This document shows positions 16,509 through 24,975 of a DNA stretch of 64,000 bases, piece by piece. Position numbers and translations under genes: made by a program. The stretch comes from Halorientalis sp. LT38. Lineage in GTDB: Archaea; Halobacteriota; Halobacteria; Halobacteriales; Haloarculaceae. The notes below the pieces were generated by a model. That model was not told the origin of the DNA. It worked only from the letters and a program-made list of their open reading frames with translations, and ran no database searches. The stretch is taken from contig NZ_JAYEZN010000001.1 of assembly GCF_037031225.1 (NCBI RefSeq), positions 1,612,001 to 1,676,000 of the forward strand. The letters run 5' to 3'. Positions within the stretch are counted from its first letter, which is position 1. Every line of letters starts with the position of its first letter.

Positions 16509-17402
16509 TCAGGCCTGTCCGTCGCGGCGCTGCTCCTCCTGGGCGCGCTCTCGGGCGCGCTCACTGTCGTTGTACCCGTCGACGACCTGCTGGATCGCGC
16601 CGGTCTCGACCGACAGCGCGGGGGCGGTCAACGGGGAGACGCTGACCTCGCCCTCGACGAGCGCCCGACGGTCCGAGCCCTCGGGGTAGCGATCCTGGAG
16701 GTCCGCGTCGGCCGGGAACGGGCTCTCCCAGCCGACGGTGCCCGGCCAGACCACGTCCCGGAGCGCGATGTCGCCCTCGCGGGGTTTGCCGATGTCGACC
16801 TCGTCGCGCTCGCTGGCGTCGTGTTCCACGTCGACCGCGTAGTCGTGGTGGGGTTCGGTCAGGCGCATCGGGGACTCGGGGACGTCGACGGGCGCGTTGA
16901 CGTTCAGCACGTCCGCCTCGTCGAAGACCGCGCTGTGCTGGCTGCGGACGACGAGTTCGCGGGCCACCTTCGCCGGCCGGCCGAAGTCGTACTCCTCGGG
17001 CGGGTGGACGAAGAAGTCCTGGGCGTGGTAGGCGGAGATGGCGATGCCGGGCAGTCCGAGGAAGGCCGCCTCGATGCAGGCGCCCACGGTTCCGGACCGG
17101 CCGACGACGTAGTTGCCGGCGTTGGGGCCGTGGTTGCAGCCGGCGACGACGAGGTCGAAGTCGGCGTCGAGGCCGCCGACGCCGTAGGCCACGCAGTCGG
17201 CGGGCGTGCCGTCGATGGCGTAGCCCCAGGGGTGCTCCTCGCGGGTGGTGCGGTGGGTCCGGGTCCGGCCGGTGCCGCTCTGGTTGTCCATCGGCGCGAC
17301 GACGGTCACCTCGGCGGCCCCGGTGAGTTCCTCGTAGAGGGCCGCCAGCCCGGGGGCGTCGATGCCGTCGTCGTTCGTCAACAGGACGTGGGGGGCAGTC
17401 AC
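16509..17402 (-). CDS. surE: 5'-nucleotidase SurE
   Basis: The 297-residue SurE phosphatase hydrolyses nucleoside monophosphates, and in some species polyphosphate, using a divalent metal. Ligand motifs are LLTNDDGIDAPG (D11, D12), DNQSGTGRTRT (Ser) and GCNHGPNAGNYVVGRSGTVG (Asn and the GTV turn). The start is GTG at 17402, directly followed by TAPHVLLTNDDGI; upstream in-frame sequence is low-complexity and non-conserved. At roughly 300 residues it is longer than bacterial SurE (about 250), with a basic/Glu tail ending in EEQRRDGQA. It is divergent from the MgtE-like genes. Confidence 0.93.
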   Translation of the reverse strand: MTAPHVLLTNDDGIDAPGLAALYEELTGAAEVTVVAPMDNQSGTGRTRTHRTTREEHPWGYAIDGTPADCVAYGVGGLDADFDLVVAGCNHGPNAGNYVVGRSGTVGACIEAAFLGLPGIAISAYHAQDFFVHPPEEYDFGRPAKVARELVVRSQHSAVFDEADVLNVNAPVDVPESPMRLTEPHHDYAVDVEHDASERDEVDIGKPREGDIALRDVVWPGTVGWESPFPADADLQDRYPEGSDRRALVEGEVSVSPLTAPALSVETGAIQQVVDGYNDSERARERAQEEQRRDGQA

Positions 17403-17480
17403 GGTCGAGGATAGGTGCGCCGGCGCGTCAGTCTTTCGGGCTGCAGGGGTTTTTACCCCGGGGCTCCGTTGCACCCGCAA

Positions 17481-18059
17481 ATGACCGTCCGCGAGGTCGC
17501 CGTCGAGGCCTACCGCGAGGCGCTCCCCGTGCTCGCCGTGAGCGCGGTCGGCGGCCTCTTCGCGGGCGTCGTCCTCGGCGGGATGGAGGCCGAACTCCAG
17601 GCGGTCCCCGGCCTCCTGATGCTCGTCCCGGCCCTGCTCGCGACGCGCGGGAACGTCTACGGCTCGCTCGGTGCGCGCCTGGGCTCCGCCCTCCACCAGG
17701 GGCTGATCGAACCCCGGTTCGACCGCGGCGACGAGCGCCTGCGCGGCGCGGTGGCGGCCGCCCTCGCCAACGGCGTCCTCGTGAGCCTCTTCGCGGCGGT
17801 GCTTGCCTTCGTCGTCCTCGGCGTCATCGGGCGGCCCGTCGCGCCGCTCACGACGCTGGTCGGCATCGCCGGCCTGGCCGGCCTGGTCTCGGGCCTCCTG
17901 CTCACGGCGGCGGTCGTCAGCGTCGTCTTCGTCGGCTACCGCCGCGGCTACAACCCGGACACGCTGGCGGGGCCGGTCGTCACCACGACGGGTGACGTCG
18001 TCGGCGTCGCGACGCTGCTGCTCGCCACGCGGATCGTCCTGGGGGTGGGTGGCCTCTGA
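17481..18059 (+). CDS. MgtE/SLC41-type membrane domain protein, first half
   Basis: The 192-residue protein has about five membrane helices of the MgtE/SLC41 divalent-cation channel domain, including PGLLMLVPALLATRGNVYG and the following GARLGSALHQG. It lacks the cytosolic N and CBS gating domains of bacterial MgtE. The stop codon overlaps the start of the second, similar gene by one base (TGATG), so both halves should be made together and pair in the membrane, much as SLC41 proteins carry two such domains in one chain. The likely role is Mg(II) or other divalent-cation movement. Start ATG 17481. Confidence 0.82.
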   Translation: MTVREVAVEAYREALPVLAVSAVGGLFAGVVLGGMEAELQAVPGLLMLVPALLATRGNVYGSLGARLGSALHQGLIEPRFDRGDERLRGAVAAALANGVLVSLFAAVLAFVVLGVIGRPVAPLTTLVGIAGLAGLVSGLLLTAAVVSVVFVGYRRGYNPDTLAGPVVTTTGDVVGVATLLLATRIVLGVGGL

Positions 18060-18616
18060 TGGAGACGCGCTGGACCCCCGCCGCGATCATGCGGACGATG
18101 CTCCCGATCCTCCTCGTGTTGACCGCCATCGAACTCGCCAGCGGGTTCGTCCTCGATACCTTCGAAGGCACCCTCCTCCGGTACCCTTCGCTGCTCGTCC
18201 TCGTCCCGGTGACCATCGGGATGGCGGGCAACCTCGGGAGCGTCCTGGCCGCCCGGCTGTCGACGGTCCTCCACCTCGGGCTGCTCTCCTTCGAGCCCGA
18301 CGACGAGTACCTGCTGGGCAACGCGGTCGCGACGGTCGCGCTCGCGCTCACGCTCTTTCCACTCGTCGGCGGGGGCGCGTGGCTGGCCCAGCGGGTCGTC
18401 GGCGGGACGGCGCTGGGCCTGGGCACGGTGGTCGTCGTCGCGCTGGCCAGCGGCGCGGTGCTCGCGTTCCTGGCGGTCGCCGTCACGCTCGTCGCGACCT
18501 ACGGGGCCTACCGCTTCGGGCTCGATCCCGACGACGTGGTGATCCCCGTCGTCACCAACGTCTGCGACGTGCTGGGCGTGGTCGTCCTCTTCCTCGTCGT
18601 CGGGCTGGTCGTCTGA
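18059..18616 (+). CDS. MgtE/SLC41-type membrane domain protein, second half
   Basis: The 185-residue protein is a paralogue of the preceding gene, again about five helices. The equivalent motif reads YPSLLVLVPVTIGMAGNLG followed by AARLSTVLHLG. Alanine-methionine here replaces alanine-threonine-arginine in the first half, so the two subunits are not interchangeable. It has no soluble regulatory domain. Co-translation with the upstream half suggests an obligate heterodimer for divalent-cation transport. The nucleoside-recognition membrane gene starts 46 bp downstream. Confidence 0.82.
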   Translation: METRWTPAAIMRTMLPILLVLTAIELASGFVLDTFEGTLLRYPSLLVLVPVTIGMAGNLGSVLAARLSTVLHLGLLSFEPDDEYLLGNAVATVALALTLFPLVGGGAWLAQRVVGGTALGLGTVVVVALASGAVLAFLAVAVTLVATYGAYRFGLDPDDVVIPVVTNVCDVLGVVVLFLVVGLVV

Positions 18617-18662
18617 GGGCGGGATAGTCAGGGCTTTGGCCCGCACGTCCCAACGACGGGAC

Positions 18663-19688
18663 ATGGAGCCGGCGCCGACGGCGTTGCTGGCCGAGGTCCT
18701 CGTCCGCGTGGGGTCGATCGCGGTCTTCGTCGCGCTCGGCGTGGGGCTTGCCAGCGTCGCCGTCGAGTTCGGCGCGGTCGAGTACGTCGCGGGCTTCGCC
18801 CGGCCGCTGACACAGCCGGCGAACCTCCCGCCGGAGGTCGGGACGGCCATCCTGGCGACCACGGCCTCGCCGACCGCGGGGTACGGCATGCTCGCCGAGT
18901 ACCGGGAGGCGGGGCTGCTCGACGACCGCGCGACGCTGGTCGCCGTGACCATGAACACGTTCTTCGGCTTCGCCCAGCACATATTCACCTTCTACGCGCC
19001 CGTGTTGATCCCGATCCTCGGGCTGAAGGTGGGCGTCATGTACGTCGGCGCGCGAGCGCTCATCTCGCTGGCGATCACCGCGACCGGCGTCCTCGCCGGC
19101 GCGCTCTTGCTCTCCGAGCGCAACGTCGACACGACCGTCGAGGCCGACGTGGACGAGACCGCGGGAACGGAGGCAGACGGTGGGGAACCACGCGACCGCC
19201 GCGCGAAATTGCGGGCCGCCGGGGCGAGCACCGCCGAGAAGGTCCGGGAGATCCTCCCCCGACTCTTCGTCGTCTACCTGGTGGTCGCGACGCTGGTGGC
19301 CTACTGGGACCCGATCGTCGCGGCGCTGTTCGGCAGTTCGGACGCGCTGGGGATCGCGAGTGCGGTCGCACCGATCACCGGCGCGCTGGGTCTCCCCAGC
19401 GCGGCGATCCCGGCCATCGCGGTGTTCGCCATCGACACGACCAACGGCGCCGTCTTCATCGCGCCGCTGATCGAGAACGGAACCTTCACCGCGCGGGCGG
19501 CGGTGGCGACGATGCTCGTCGGCGGCATCGTCTCCTTCGCCGTCTCGACGTTCAAGCGGTCGATCCCCTTCCAGTACGGGATCTGGGGCCGTGAGTTCGG
19601 GACGAAGGTGATCGTCGTCAACACGGTCCTCAAGATCCTGTTCATCGCCGTTGCGCTGGTGATTCTGCTCGCGCCGGCGGCTGTCTGA
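18663..19688 (+). CDS. Nucleoside-recognition (Gate) domain membrane protein
   Basis: The 341-residue integral membrane protein has two nucleoside-recognition (Gate) domains, the type seen in spore-maturation SpmA/SpmB and FeoB. The first, about residues 15-140, includes ATTASPTAGYGMLAEYREAG. The second, about 205-335, includes ITGALGLPSAAIPAIAVFAI. Between them is a charged cytoplasmic linker (about 150-195). It is probably a transporter or regulator of transport; the substrate is unknown. It is transcribed with the MgtE-like pair (46-bp gap), so a link to divalent-cation handling is plausible but inferred. Start ATG 18663. Confidence 0.8.
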   Translation: MEPAPTALLAEVLVRVGSIAVFVALGVGLASVAVEFGAVEYVAGFARPLTQPANLPPEVGTAILATTASPTAGYGMLAEYREAGLLDDRATLVAVTMNTFFGFAQHIFTFYAPVLIPILGLKVGVMYVGARALISLAITATGVLAGALLLSERNVDTTVEADVDETAGTEADGGEPRDRRAKLRAAGASTAEKVREILPRLFVVYLVVATLVAYWDPIVAALFGSSDALGIASAVAPITGALGLPSAAIPAIAVFAIDTTNGAVFIAPLIENGTFTARAAVATMLVGGIVSFAVSTFKRSIPFQYGIWGREFGTKVIVVNTVLKILFIAVALVILLAPAAV

Positions 19689-19736
19689 GGCCAGGCTGGC
19701 GATCCGGGCCTCCCCCGCGAAGGGCTGTCCCACCGG

Positions 19737-20945
19737 TCACCGCGTAGTCGGACGCGGATCGGGAGTGGCCACATCGTCCGTGCGGGGGAACGAGTCAGCT
19801 GGAAGTGGTGGGTCGGTGACGCGCCGACGGTGTCGGTCGACGAGAGGCGCCGGGACGAGCGCGGCGGCGAGGTTTCTGAGGCGACAGCCAAGCGGTGAGG
19901 AGATGGTGCTGATCCGACCGAGTCGTCGCGACTCGTCCCGTATCCACTCGGCTCGCGGTTTTCGCTCGGCCTCGTACGCCTCGAGCGCGGCCGGAGGGTC
20001 GTCGTACGTGGCGAGTGCGGCCGCGAGGGCGAGCGCGTCCTCGATGCCCTGTGCCGCGCCCTGACCGAGAAACGGGAGCATCCCGTGTGCAGCGTCGCCG
20101 GCGAGTGCGACCGAGCCACGGGTCCACCGGTCGAGGGAGGGGATGTCGGCCAGGTCGGTGACGAAGAGATCGGCGGGGTCGAGCCGATCTACCACGGTGG
20201 AGATGGGGTCGGGATAGTCGGAAAATCGTCTGTGGAGTGCCGCGACCTGCCCCTCGTCCGTGGTCGCGTCGCCCGTCAGCGACCGCGGGCCAGTGGCGTA
20301 CCAGTAGAACCGACTGTCGTCGACGGGCGCGCGGCCGGTGAAGGTTCCGGGACCCCAAACTTCGAGGCCGCGCATCGTGTCGGCAGGGTCGTGGTCGGCC
20401 GAGACGACTGCCCGGTAGGCGACCGCGTCGATCGGTCGGCGGGAGACGTCCGGCGCGACCGCGGTCCTGACGGTGGAGCCGATCCCGTCGGCGCCGACGA
20501 GGACGTCCGGCGTAATCGTCGGTCCATCTGCGAACTGTGCGACCGGTGGGCCAGTTCGCGGGACCGCCACACACTCCATGTCGGTCTCGACGGTCGTGTC
20601 GAGTTCCTCGAGCAAGACGCGCTGGAGCGCCGCGCGGTGGATCGTGACGGGAGCTATCGTCCCATCCTCGGAGTCCACGAGCCCGAACAGCCGCCGTCCG
20701 TCCGGCGTATACACGCCGCCGGTGTCGAGGGTGACGCCCGCCGAGCGGACGCGGTCGGCCAGACCCAGTCGGTCGAGGACGCGCATCGCGTTGCCCTGTA
20801 GCCCGATACCGGCACCGACGGGGCGATACGTCGATGCGGCCTCGTAGACGGTCGGTTCGAAGCCGTACCGTTCGAGTGCGATCGCCGTCGTGAGGCCACA
20901 GATACCCCCGCCGACGATCAGAATCGTCGCATCACGTTCGACCAT
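19737..20945 (-). CDS. FAD-dependent monooxygenase (PHBH/UbiH-like)
   Basis: The 402-residue flavoprotein is a group A aromatic hydroxylase-type monooxygenase. The FAD-binding GGGICGLTTAIALERYG lies at the N-terminus, the DG motif (VGADGIGSTVR) in the middle, and the GD motif ALAGDAAHGMLPFLGQG near residue 290. Such enzymes hydroxylate aromatic or polyketide substrates with NAD(P)H and O2. The basic C-terminal tail after residue 350 is poorly conserved. I start at ATG 20945. It is divergent from a Bat-type regulator 83 bp away, and a 12-bp perfect palindrome (GTCGACGTCGAC, 20948-20959) abuts its start codon. Substrate unknown. Confidence 0.9.
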   Translation of the reverse strand: MVERDATILIVGGGICGLTTAIALERYGFEPTVYEAASTYRPVGAGIGLQGNAMRVLDRLGLADRVRSAGVTLDTGGVYTPDGRRLFGLVDSEDGTIAPVTIHRAALQRVLLEELDTTVETDMECVAVPRTGPPVAQFADGPTITPDVLVGADGIGSTVRTAVAPDVSRRPIDAVAYRAVVSADHDPADTMRGLEVWGPGTFTGRAPVDDSRFYWYATGPRSLTGDATTDEGQVAALHRRFSDYPDPISTVVDRLDPADLFVTDLADIPSLDRWTRGSVALAGDAAHGMLPFLGQGAAQGIEDALALAAALATYDDPPAALEAYEAERKPRAEWIRDESRRLGRISTISSPLGCRLRNLAAALVPAPLVDRHRRRVTDPPLPADSFPRTDDVATPDPRPTTR

Positions 20946-21028
20946 GTGTCGACGTCGACCAGAGCGAGCAAACCGGTACTGGGGGTCATCCACGCTCTTT
21001 TATCTGTCTCCGACGACTCGGCGCGGAC

Positions 21029-21685
21029 ATGCGGTACCTCACTGTGCTGGTTCGACCGACGGAGGGCGATGCCTTCCACCCGCTCGGGCAGCGGCTCACG
21101 GCCGACCCGTCGATCCGTCGGGAAGCGATCCACCACGCCGAACTCCGACCTGATGGCACAGTGTTGCTACTCGCGGAGGCGAGTGGCGACCGGGAGCGGT
21201 ACGAGGAGATCTCCGAATCGTCACCGTACGTGCTCGAAGAACACGCTACGGGGCGCGACCGGTGGCTGGCGATCAGCCAGTTCGAACCGAACGAGGCCAT
21301 CAGACGCATACTGACAATGCAGTCCGAAGCCGAGGTCGTCGTGGACACGCCCATTAGGTTCACCGACGACGGGACGGCTCGCGTCACCTACCTCGGGACC
21401 GAGCGGGCGCTCACGGCGCTGTTCCAGAAGACGGTCGATGCGGAGGGGTTCACCGTCGAAGTCACCGAAACTGGGACCTACGAACCGACCGACGACGCGT
21501 TCGCGAACGTCCTCACAGATCGCCAGCAGGACGTCCTCGAGGCCGCAATCGACGTCGGCTACTACAGCGTCCCGCGTGAAGCGACCCACGAAGACGTGGC
21601 CGAGACCGTCGGCATCGCACCGACCACCGCCGGCGATCACCTGCGGAAGATCGAATCGCGGGTACTCGGGACCCGCACCGAGTGA
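21029..21685 (+). CDS. Bat-type HTH_10 transcriptional regulator
   Basis: The 218-residue regulator has the haloarchaeal Bat architecture without PAS or GAF domains. An N-terminal alpha/beta sensor domain (about residues 1-150) is followed by the HTH_10 DNA-binding domain (about 158-210), seen in LTDRQQDVLEAAIDVGYYSV and THEDVAETVGIAPTTAGDHL. A TTTTAT box at about 20998-21004 places transcription start at the ATG, so the mRNA is leaderless. It probably controls the divergent monooxygenase gene in response to a small molecule; this is inferred from the head-to-head arrangement. Confidence 0.88.
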   Translation: MRYLTVLVRPTEGDAFHPLGQRLTADPSIRREAIHHAELRPDGTVLLLAEASGDRERYEEISESSPYVLEEHATGRDRWLAISQFEPNEAIRRILTMQSEAEVVVDTPIRFTDDGTARVTYLGTERALTALFQKTVDAEGFTVEVTETGTYEPTDDAFANVLTDRQQDVLEAAIDVGYYSVPREATHEDVAETVGIAPTTAGDHLRKIESRVLGTRTE

Positions 21686-21728
21686 CAGCGCGGCCGCTCG
21701 ACGGTCGGAAAACGGAGCGGAATCGGCC

Positions 21729-21860
21729 TCAGAGTGCGTGGCCGGCGACGGGCTGTTTGGTCTCGATCTCGGTGTTGTAGCAGACGTTACAGGTGTACTC
21801 GTTGAGCTTCGTCGTCTCGTCGTTCAGCGCCATCCGCGCCCCGCACTGTGGGCAGTACAT
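21729..21860 (-). CDS. Small zinc-ribbon protein (43 aa)
   Basis: This 43-residue protein begins MYCPQCGARM and has a second CxxC in YTCNVCYNTEIE, so it should fold as a one-zinc ribbon. Such micro-zinc-fingers are abundant in haloarchaea and mostly of unknown function; several affect biofilm or stress responses. A TATA-like CTTATACAAT on the minus strand lies about 27 nt upstream of the ATG at 21860, supporting a leaderless start and a real gene. The segment 21861-21988 upstream holds only this promoter. Confidence 0.75.
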   Translation of the reverse strand: MYCPQCGARMALNDETTKLNEYTCNVCYNTEIETKQPVAGHAL

Positions 21861-21988
21861 TATGATTGTATAAGGGATGCAGTAGACCTTAGTTCTTTGC
21901 ATCTGATAGATATGGTGACGGTCCCCACGGTAGAGAGTGGCATATTCGGTCGGGGCGCGAACGCCGGCAGCGGCGGACAGACGGTCGC

Positions 21989-22888
21989 TCAGGCGGTGTC
22001 GGGGATCGGATCGGCGACGACGACGGCTTCGCCGTCGATTACCTGCTCGCCGTCGGCGCTGACCGCGGTGGTGAGCCGGTAGCGGTCGTTGCCCAGGTCC
22101 TCGACGACCTCGCACTCGGCGGTGACCTCGCTCCCGATGTCGACGGGACCGAGGTAGCTGGTGTCCTGCGAGAGGTAGATGATGAGGCCGGGCAGGCGCG
22201 CGAGCGCGGCGCTGATCACGCCGGTGACGAGCGACCCGTGCGCGATGGGGCGGCCGAAGCGGGTCCCCTCGGCGTACGCCGGGTCGAGGTGAAGGCGGTT
22301 GGTGTCGCCGCTAACCTCCGCGAAGGACTCGACGTCGGCCTGCGAGAGGGGCTTGGTGAACCGGACCACGTCGCCGACCTCGATGCGGTCGTCGCGGGGC
22401 CCGAGGCTCTCGAACGTCCAGTCATCGCGTTCGTAGGCGGTGTCGACGCGCTCGCGGTGGTGGCGGTCGACGTCGACGGCCCGGTCCCGGACGATCGCGC
22501 GGCGGGTGAAGTGGGGGAGGTAGTAGGAGACGTCCGTCGTCGTGAGGATACCGACCAGCGAGCCCGCGTCCAGGACGGGGAGTTTCTTGATCCGGTGCTC
22601 CCGGAACAGGTCGACGGCCATCTCGATCTCGTCGCCGGCGTCGACGGTTATCACCGGCGCGGCCATGCAGTCCGCCGCGGTGAGGGTCTCCGGGTCGCGG
22701 CCCTCGGCCACGATACCCACCACGTCGGACTCCGTGACGATGCCGACCGGCTCACCAGCCTCGACGACGACGGCCGAGCCGATCCCCCGCCGGTGAAGCA
22801 GTCGAGCCACCGCGGCGGCGTCGAGATCGGGGCCGATCGTCTCCACTGTGGGGTTCATGACGTCCCGGACTGTGACGGGCGCGAGCAT
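21989..22888 (-). CDS. CBS-pair / MaoC-like dehydratase fusion
   Basis: The 299-residue protein fuses two regulatory CBS domains (about residues 8-60 and 70-125; TVRDVMNPTVETIGPDLD and TAADCMAAPVITVDAGDEIE) to a C-terminal MaoC hot-dog domain (about 165-270). The hydratase motif AEVSGDTNRLHLDPAYAEG keeps the catalytic Asp and His but has Arg where (R)-hydratases usually have Pro. CBS pairs sense adenosyl ligands (AMP, ATP, SAM), so the fusion suggests an enoyl-CoA hydratase or related thioester enzyme gated by energy state. I start at ATG 22888, where MLAPVTVRDVM begins the first CBS. The linker (about 125-160) is charged. Confidence 0.87.
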   Translation of the reverse strand: MLAPVTVRDVMNPTVETIGPDLDAAAVARLLHRRGIGSAVVVEAGEPVGIVTESDVVGIVAEGRDPETLTAADCMAAPVITVDAGDEIEMAVDLFREHRIKKLPVLDAGSLVGILTTTDVSYYLPHFTRRAIVRDRAVDVDRHHRERVDTAYERDDWTFESLGPRDDRIEVGDVVRFTKPLSQADVESFAEVSGDTNRLHLDPAYAEGTRFGRPIAHGSLVTGVISAALARLPGLIIYLSQDTSYLGPVDIGSEVTAECEVVEDLGNDRYRLTTAVSADGEQVIDGEAVVVADPIPDTA

Positions 22889-22978
22889 CGCGTGAACACT
22901 CGACGGCGGCGTCCCTATGCCTTGGGGTCCCCGGACGCCGGCCTCGCCGCTCAAGTGCCTGGGGGTTCAGGGGCCGGT

Positions 22979-23935
22979 ATGGACCGCTCCGTCGCCGCGT
23001 TCGCCGCCCTGGTCGTCCTCGTCCTCACCGCCGGCTGTGTGGGCCTCTCGCCGGACACGCAATCGGCCCCTGAACCGCCCGAAGACGCCGACCTCGCAGC
23101 GAGCTACCCGGTGACCGTGACGGCCGTCGTCGACGGCGACACGATCAAGATCCGATTCGAGAACGGGACCCAGGACACGGTTCGCTTGCTGGGCGTCGAC
23201 ACGCCCGAGACCCAGAGCGAGAACGACCCCGCGGAGTTCGAGGGCGTCCCCGAAACCGAGGCGGGCCGCTCCTGTCTCCGCGAGGCCGGCCACGACGCAA
23301 CGCGAACGATGACCCAGCGGCTCCTGGGGGAACGGGTCACCATCGGCCTGGACGCCGAGAGCGACGGGCGGGGCTACTACGACCGGCTGCTGGCCTACGT
23401 CTACGAGGATGACGAGAACGTCAACTACCGCCTCGTCGCCGACGGGGACGGCCGGGTCTACGACAGCCAGTTCACCGAGCGCGCGACCTTCGACGCCGCC
23501 GAGCAGCGGGCACGCGAGAACGGCACCGGCGTCTGGGCCTGCGCGACCGACTCGCCGCCGACGCCGACGCCGGAACCGATCGCCGACGGCGGTGAAGTGA
23601 CCGACGGACCGCTCGCCGTCGCGACGATTCACGAAGACGCCGAGGGCCACGACGGGCAGAACCTGAACGACGAGTACGTCGTCTTCGAGAACCGGGGCGA
23701 GGAGACGCTGGATCTCTCGGGCTGGACGGTCTCGGACGAGGCCGATCACCGATACATGTTCGCGGACGGGACGGCGCTCGCCCCCGACGAACAGGTCACG
23801 CTCAGGACCGGGAGCGGAACGAACTCCGGCGACACCCTCTACTGGGGGCAGTCCCAGCCAGTCTGGAACAACGGCGGCGACACGGTGACGGTGCGCGCGG
23901 CGAACGGGACCGTGATGGTTCGAGAGGCGTACTGA
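22979..23935 (+). CDS. Secreted thermonuclease-like lipoprotein with lamin-tail domain
   Basis: The 318-residue protein has a signal peptide ending in a lipobox (VLTAGC), so it should be exported and lipid-anchored. Residues about 45-185 are a staphylococcal-nuclease domain: VVDGDTIKIRF, RLLGVDTPET (catalytic Arg and Glu) and YYDRLLAYVY (second Arg), so the active site looks intact. After a Thr-Pro linker, residues about 210-318 form a lamin-tail (LTD) domain, with DEYVVFENRGEETLDLSGW. The fusion is found in other haloarchaeal and bacterial exported nucleases and could serve DNA scavenging. Start ATG 22979. Confidence 0.9.
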   Translation: MDRSVAAFAALVVLVLTAGCVGLSPDTQSAPEPPEDADLAASYPVTVTAVVDGDTIKIRFENGTQDTVRLLGVDTPETQSENDPAEFEGVPETEAGRSCLREAGHDATRTMTQRLLGERVTIGLDAESDGRGYYDRLLAYVYEDDENVNYRLVADGDGRVYDSQFTERATFDAAEQRARENGTGVWACATDSPPTPTPEPIADGGEVTDGPLAVATIHEDAEGHDGQNLNDEYVVFENRGEETLDLSGWTVSDEADHRYMFADGTALAPDEQVTLRTGSGTNSGDTLYWGQSQPVWNNGGDTVTVRAANGTVMVREAY

Positions 23936-23947
23936 GCCCGTCGACCG

Positions 23948-24562
23948 TCAGACCATCGCGTCTAGCGCCCGCCAGAAACTCGGCCCGTCGTCCTCGTAGT
24001 GGACCGGGACGAACCCCGCCTCGCGTGCGGCCTCGACGTCGCCCTCGTAGTCGTCGCCGACCATCACGTACTCGTCGGCGTCGACCTGCTCGCGGGCGTA
24101 CTCGTAGATCGCAGGGTCCGGCTTACGCGCCCCGGCCTCGGCGGCGGTCACGACCGTCTCGAAGAGGTCGTCGATATCGTGGGCGTCCAGTCTGGCTGTC
24201 TGCCGCTCGCGGCCGCCGTTCGTAATGATTCCCAGGTAGTCGGTCTCCGAAAGCGCCGAGAGCGCCGACCGGGCCGCGTCGGGGACCGACGTCGCCTCGA
24301 TCTCTGCCTCCCGGAGCGCCGCGACGAGGGCGTCCGGGGCGCAATCGCCGTCCGCGGCGTCACAGACCGCCTTCGCACCCGCTCGCTGTGGGTTCGGATC
24401 CAGCGCCGCCCGCCGCTCGTCGATGGTTTCGAGATAGGTCTCGACCAGCGCCGGATCGACCGATCCGAGGGCCCGCTCCAGTCCGCGTTCGACGATCTCC
24501 TCGCGGGCCTCGGTGCGTGAGAAGAGCGTGCCGTCGAGTGCGAAGAAGATCGCGGCGGTCAT
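23948..24562 (-). CDS. HAD-superfamily hydrolase homologue lacking the nucleophile Asp
   Basis: The 204-residue protein has the HAD phosphatase fold with motif II (GIITNGG), motif III Lys (GARKPDPAIYE) and motif IV (MVGDDYEGDVEAA). Motif I reads FFALDGTLF, so the first Asp, the phospho-accepting nucleophile of the DxDGT motif, is Ala8 (codon GCA), while the acid Asp10 remains. As written it should not catalyse phosphoryl transfer. It could be a ligand-binding or regulatory relative, or the base call could be wrong. Its start overlaps the UPF0201 gene stop by 4 bp, so it belongs to the UPF0200-UPF0201-HAD operon. Confidence 0.85.
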   Translation of the reverse strand: MTAAIFFALDGTLFSRTEAREEIVERGLERALGSVDPALVETYLETIDERRAALDPNPQRAGAKAVCDAADGDCAPDALVAALREAEIEATSVPDAARSALSALSETDYLGIITNGGRERQTARLDAHDIDDLFETVVTAAEAGARKPDPAIYEYAREQVDADEYVMVGDDYEGDVEAAREAGFVPVHYEDDGPSFWRALDAMV

Positions 24563-24975
24563 CGGTCGTCGGGCTGGATCGGTCGTCCCTCCTCGGTCGG
24601 GGGCGCGACGTGGTCGATGTACTCCTCGACCGATGGCTCCTCGACGCGGACCCGGACGTGCAGGTCGCCGAGTTCGCTCGGGTTGCCCACCGCGAAGGTG
24701 GCCACGCCCTCGAAGGCCGGCTGTTTCTTCAGGTCGAAGGCGAAGGTGTCCCCCTGCCGGTTCTCGAAGAAGACCTTCCGGGCGGCGTCGAGGATCTCCT
24801 GGCGGTGGAAGCACTCCGAGAGGGTCTCCAGGTCGTGGGCCTCGGCCACCAGCTCGCCGGGCCGTTCGTCGATCGTCGCGTTCGGAAACAGCTCGAAGAT
24901 GGCGTCGGCGACCCGGTCGGTGACCTCCGTGTCGTTGACCGGCGCGGTCACCTGGACCTCGACGCTGTAGATCAT
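24559..24975 (-). CDS. UPF0201 family protein (predicted RNA-binding)
   Basis: The 138-residue protein belongs to the archaeal UPF0201 family (DUF54), whose fold resembles ribosomal protein L5-type RNA-binding domains. The start MIYSVEVQVTAPVNDTEV and the C-terminal GDLHVRVRVEEPSVEEYIDH are family-like. In several archaea this domain is fused behind UPF0200 in a single chain. Here the two are separate genes with a 4-bp overlap. Its biochemical role is unknown. Its persistent pairing with a nucleotide-kinase-like partner suggests nucleotide or RNA modification (inference). Confidence 0.85.
   Translation of the reverse strand: MIYSVEVQVTAPVNDTEVTDRVADAIFELFPNATIDERPGELVAEAHDLETLSECFHRQEILDAARKVFFENRQGDTFAFDLKKQPAFEGVATFAVGNPSELGDLHVRVRVEEPSVEEYIDHVAPPTEEGRPIQPDDR

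Noticed and set aside
17481-18616. MgtE-like pair as a single frameshifted gene
   Set aside because: Both parts contain a complete, non-identical membrane domain and the overlap is a clean TGATG. This looks like two coupled genes.
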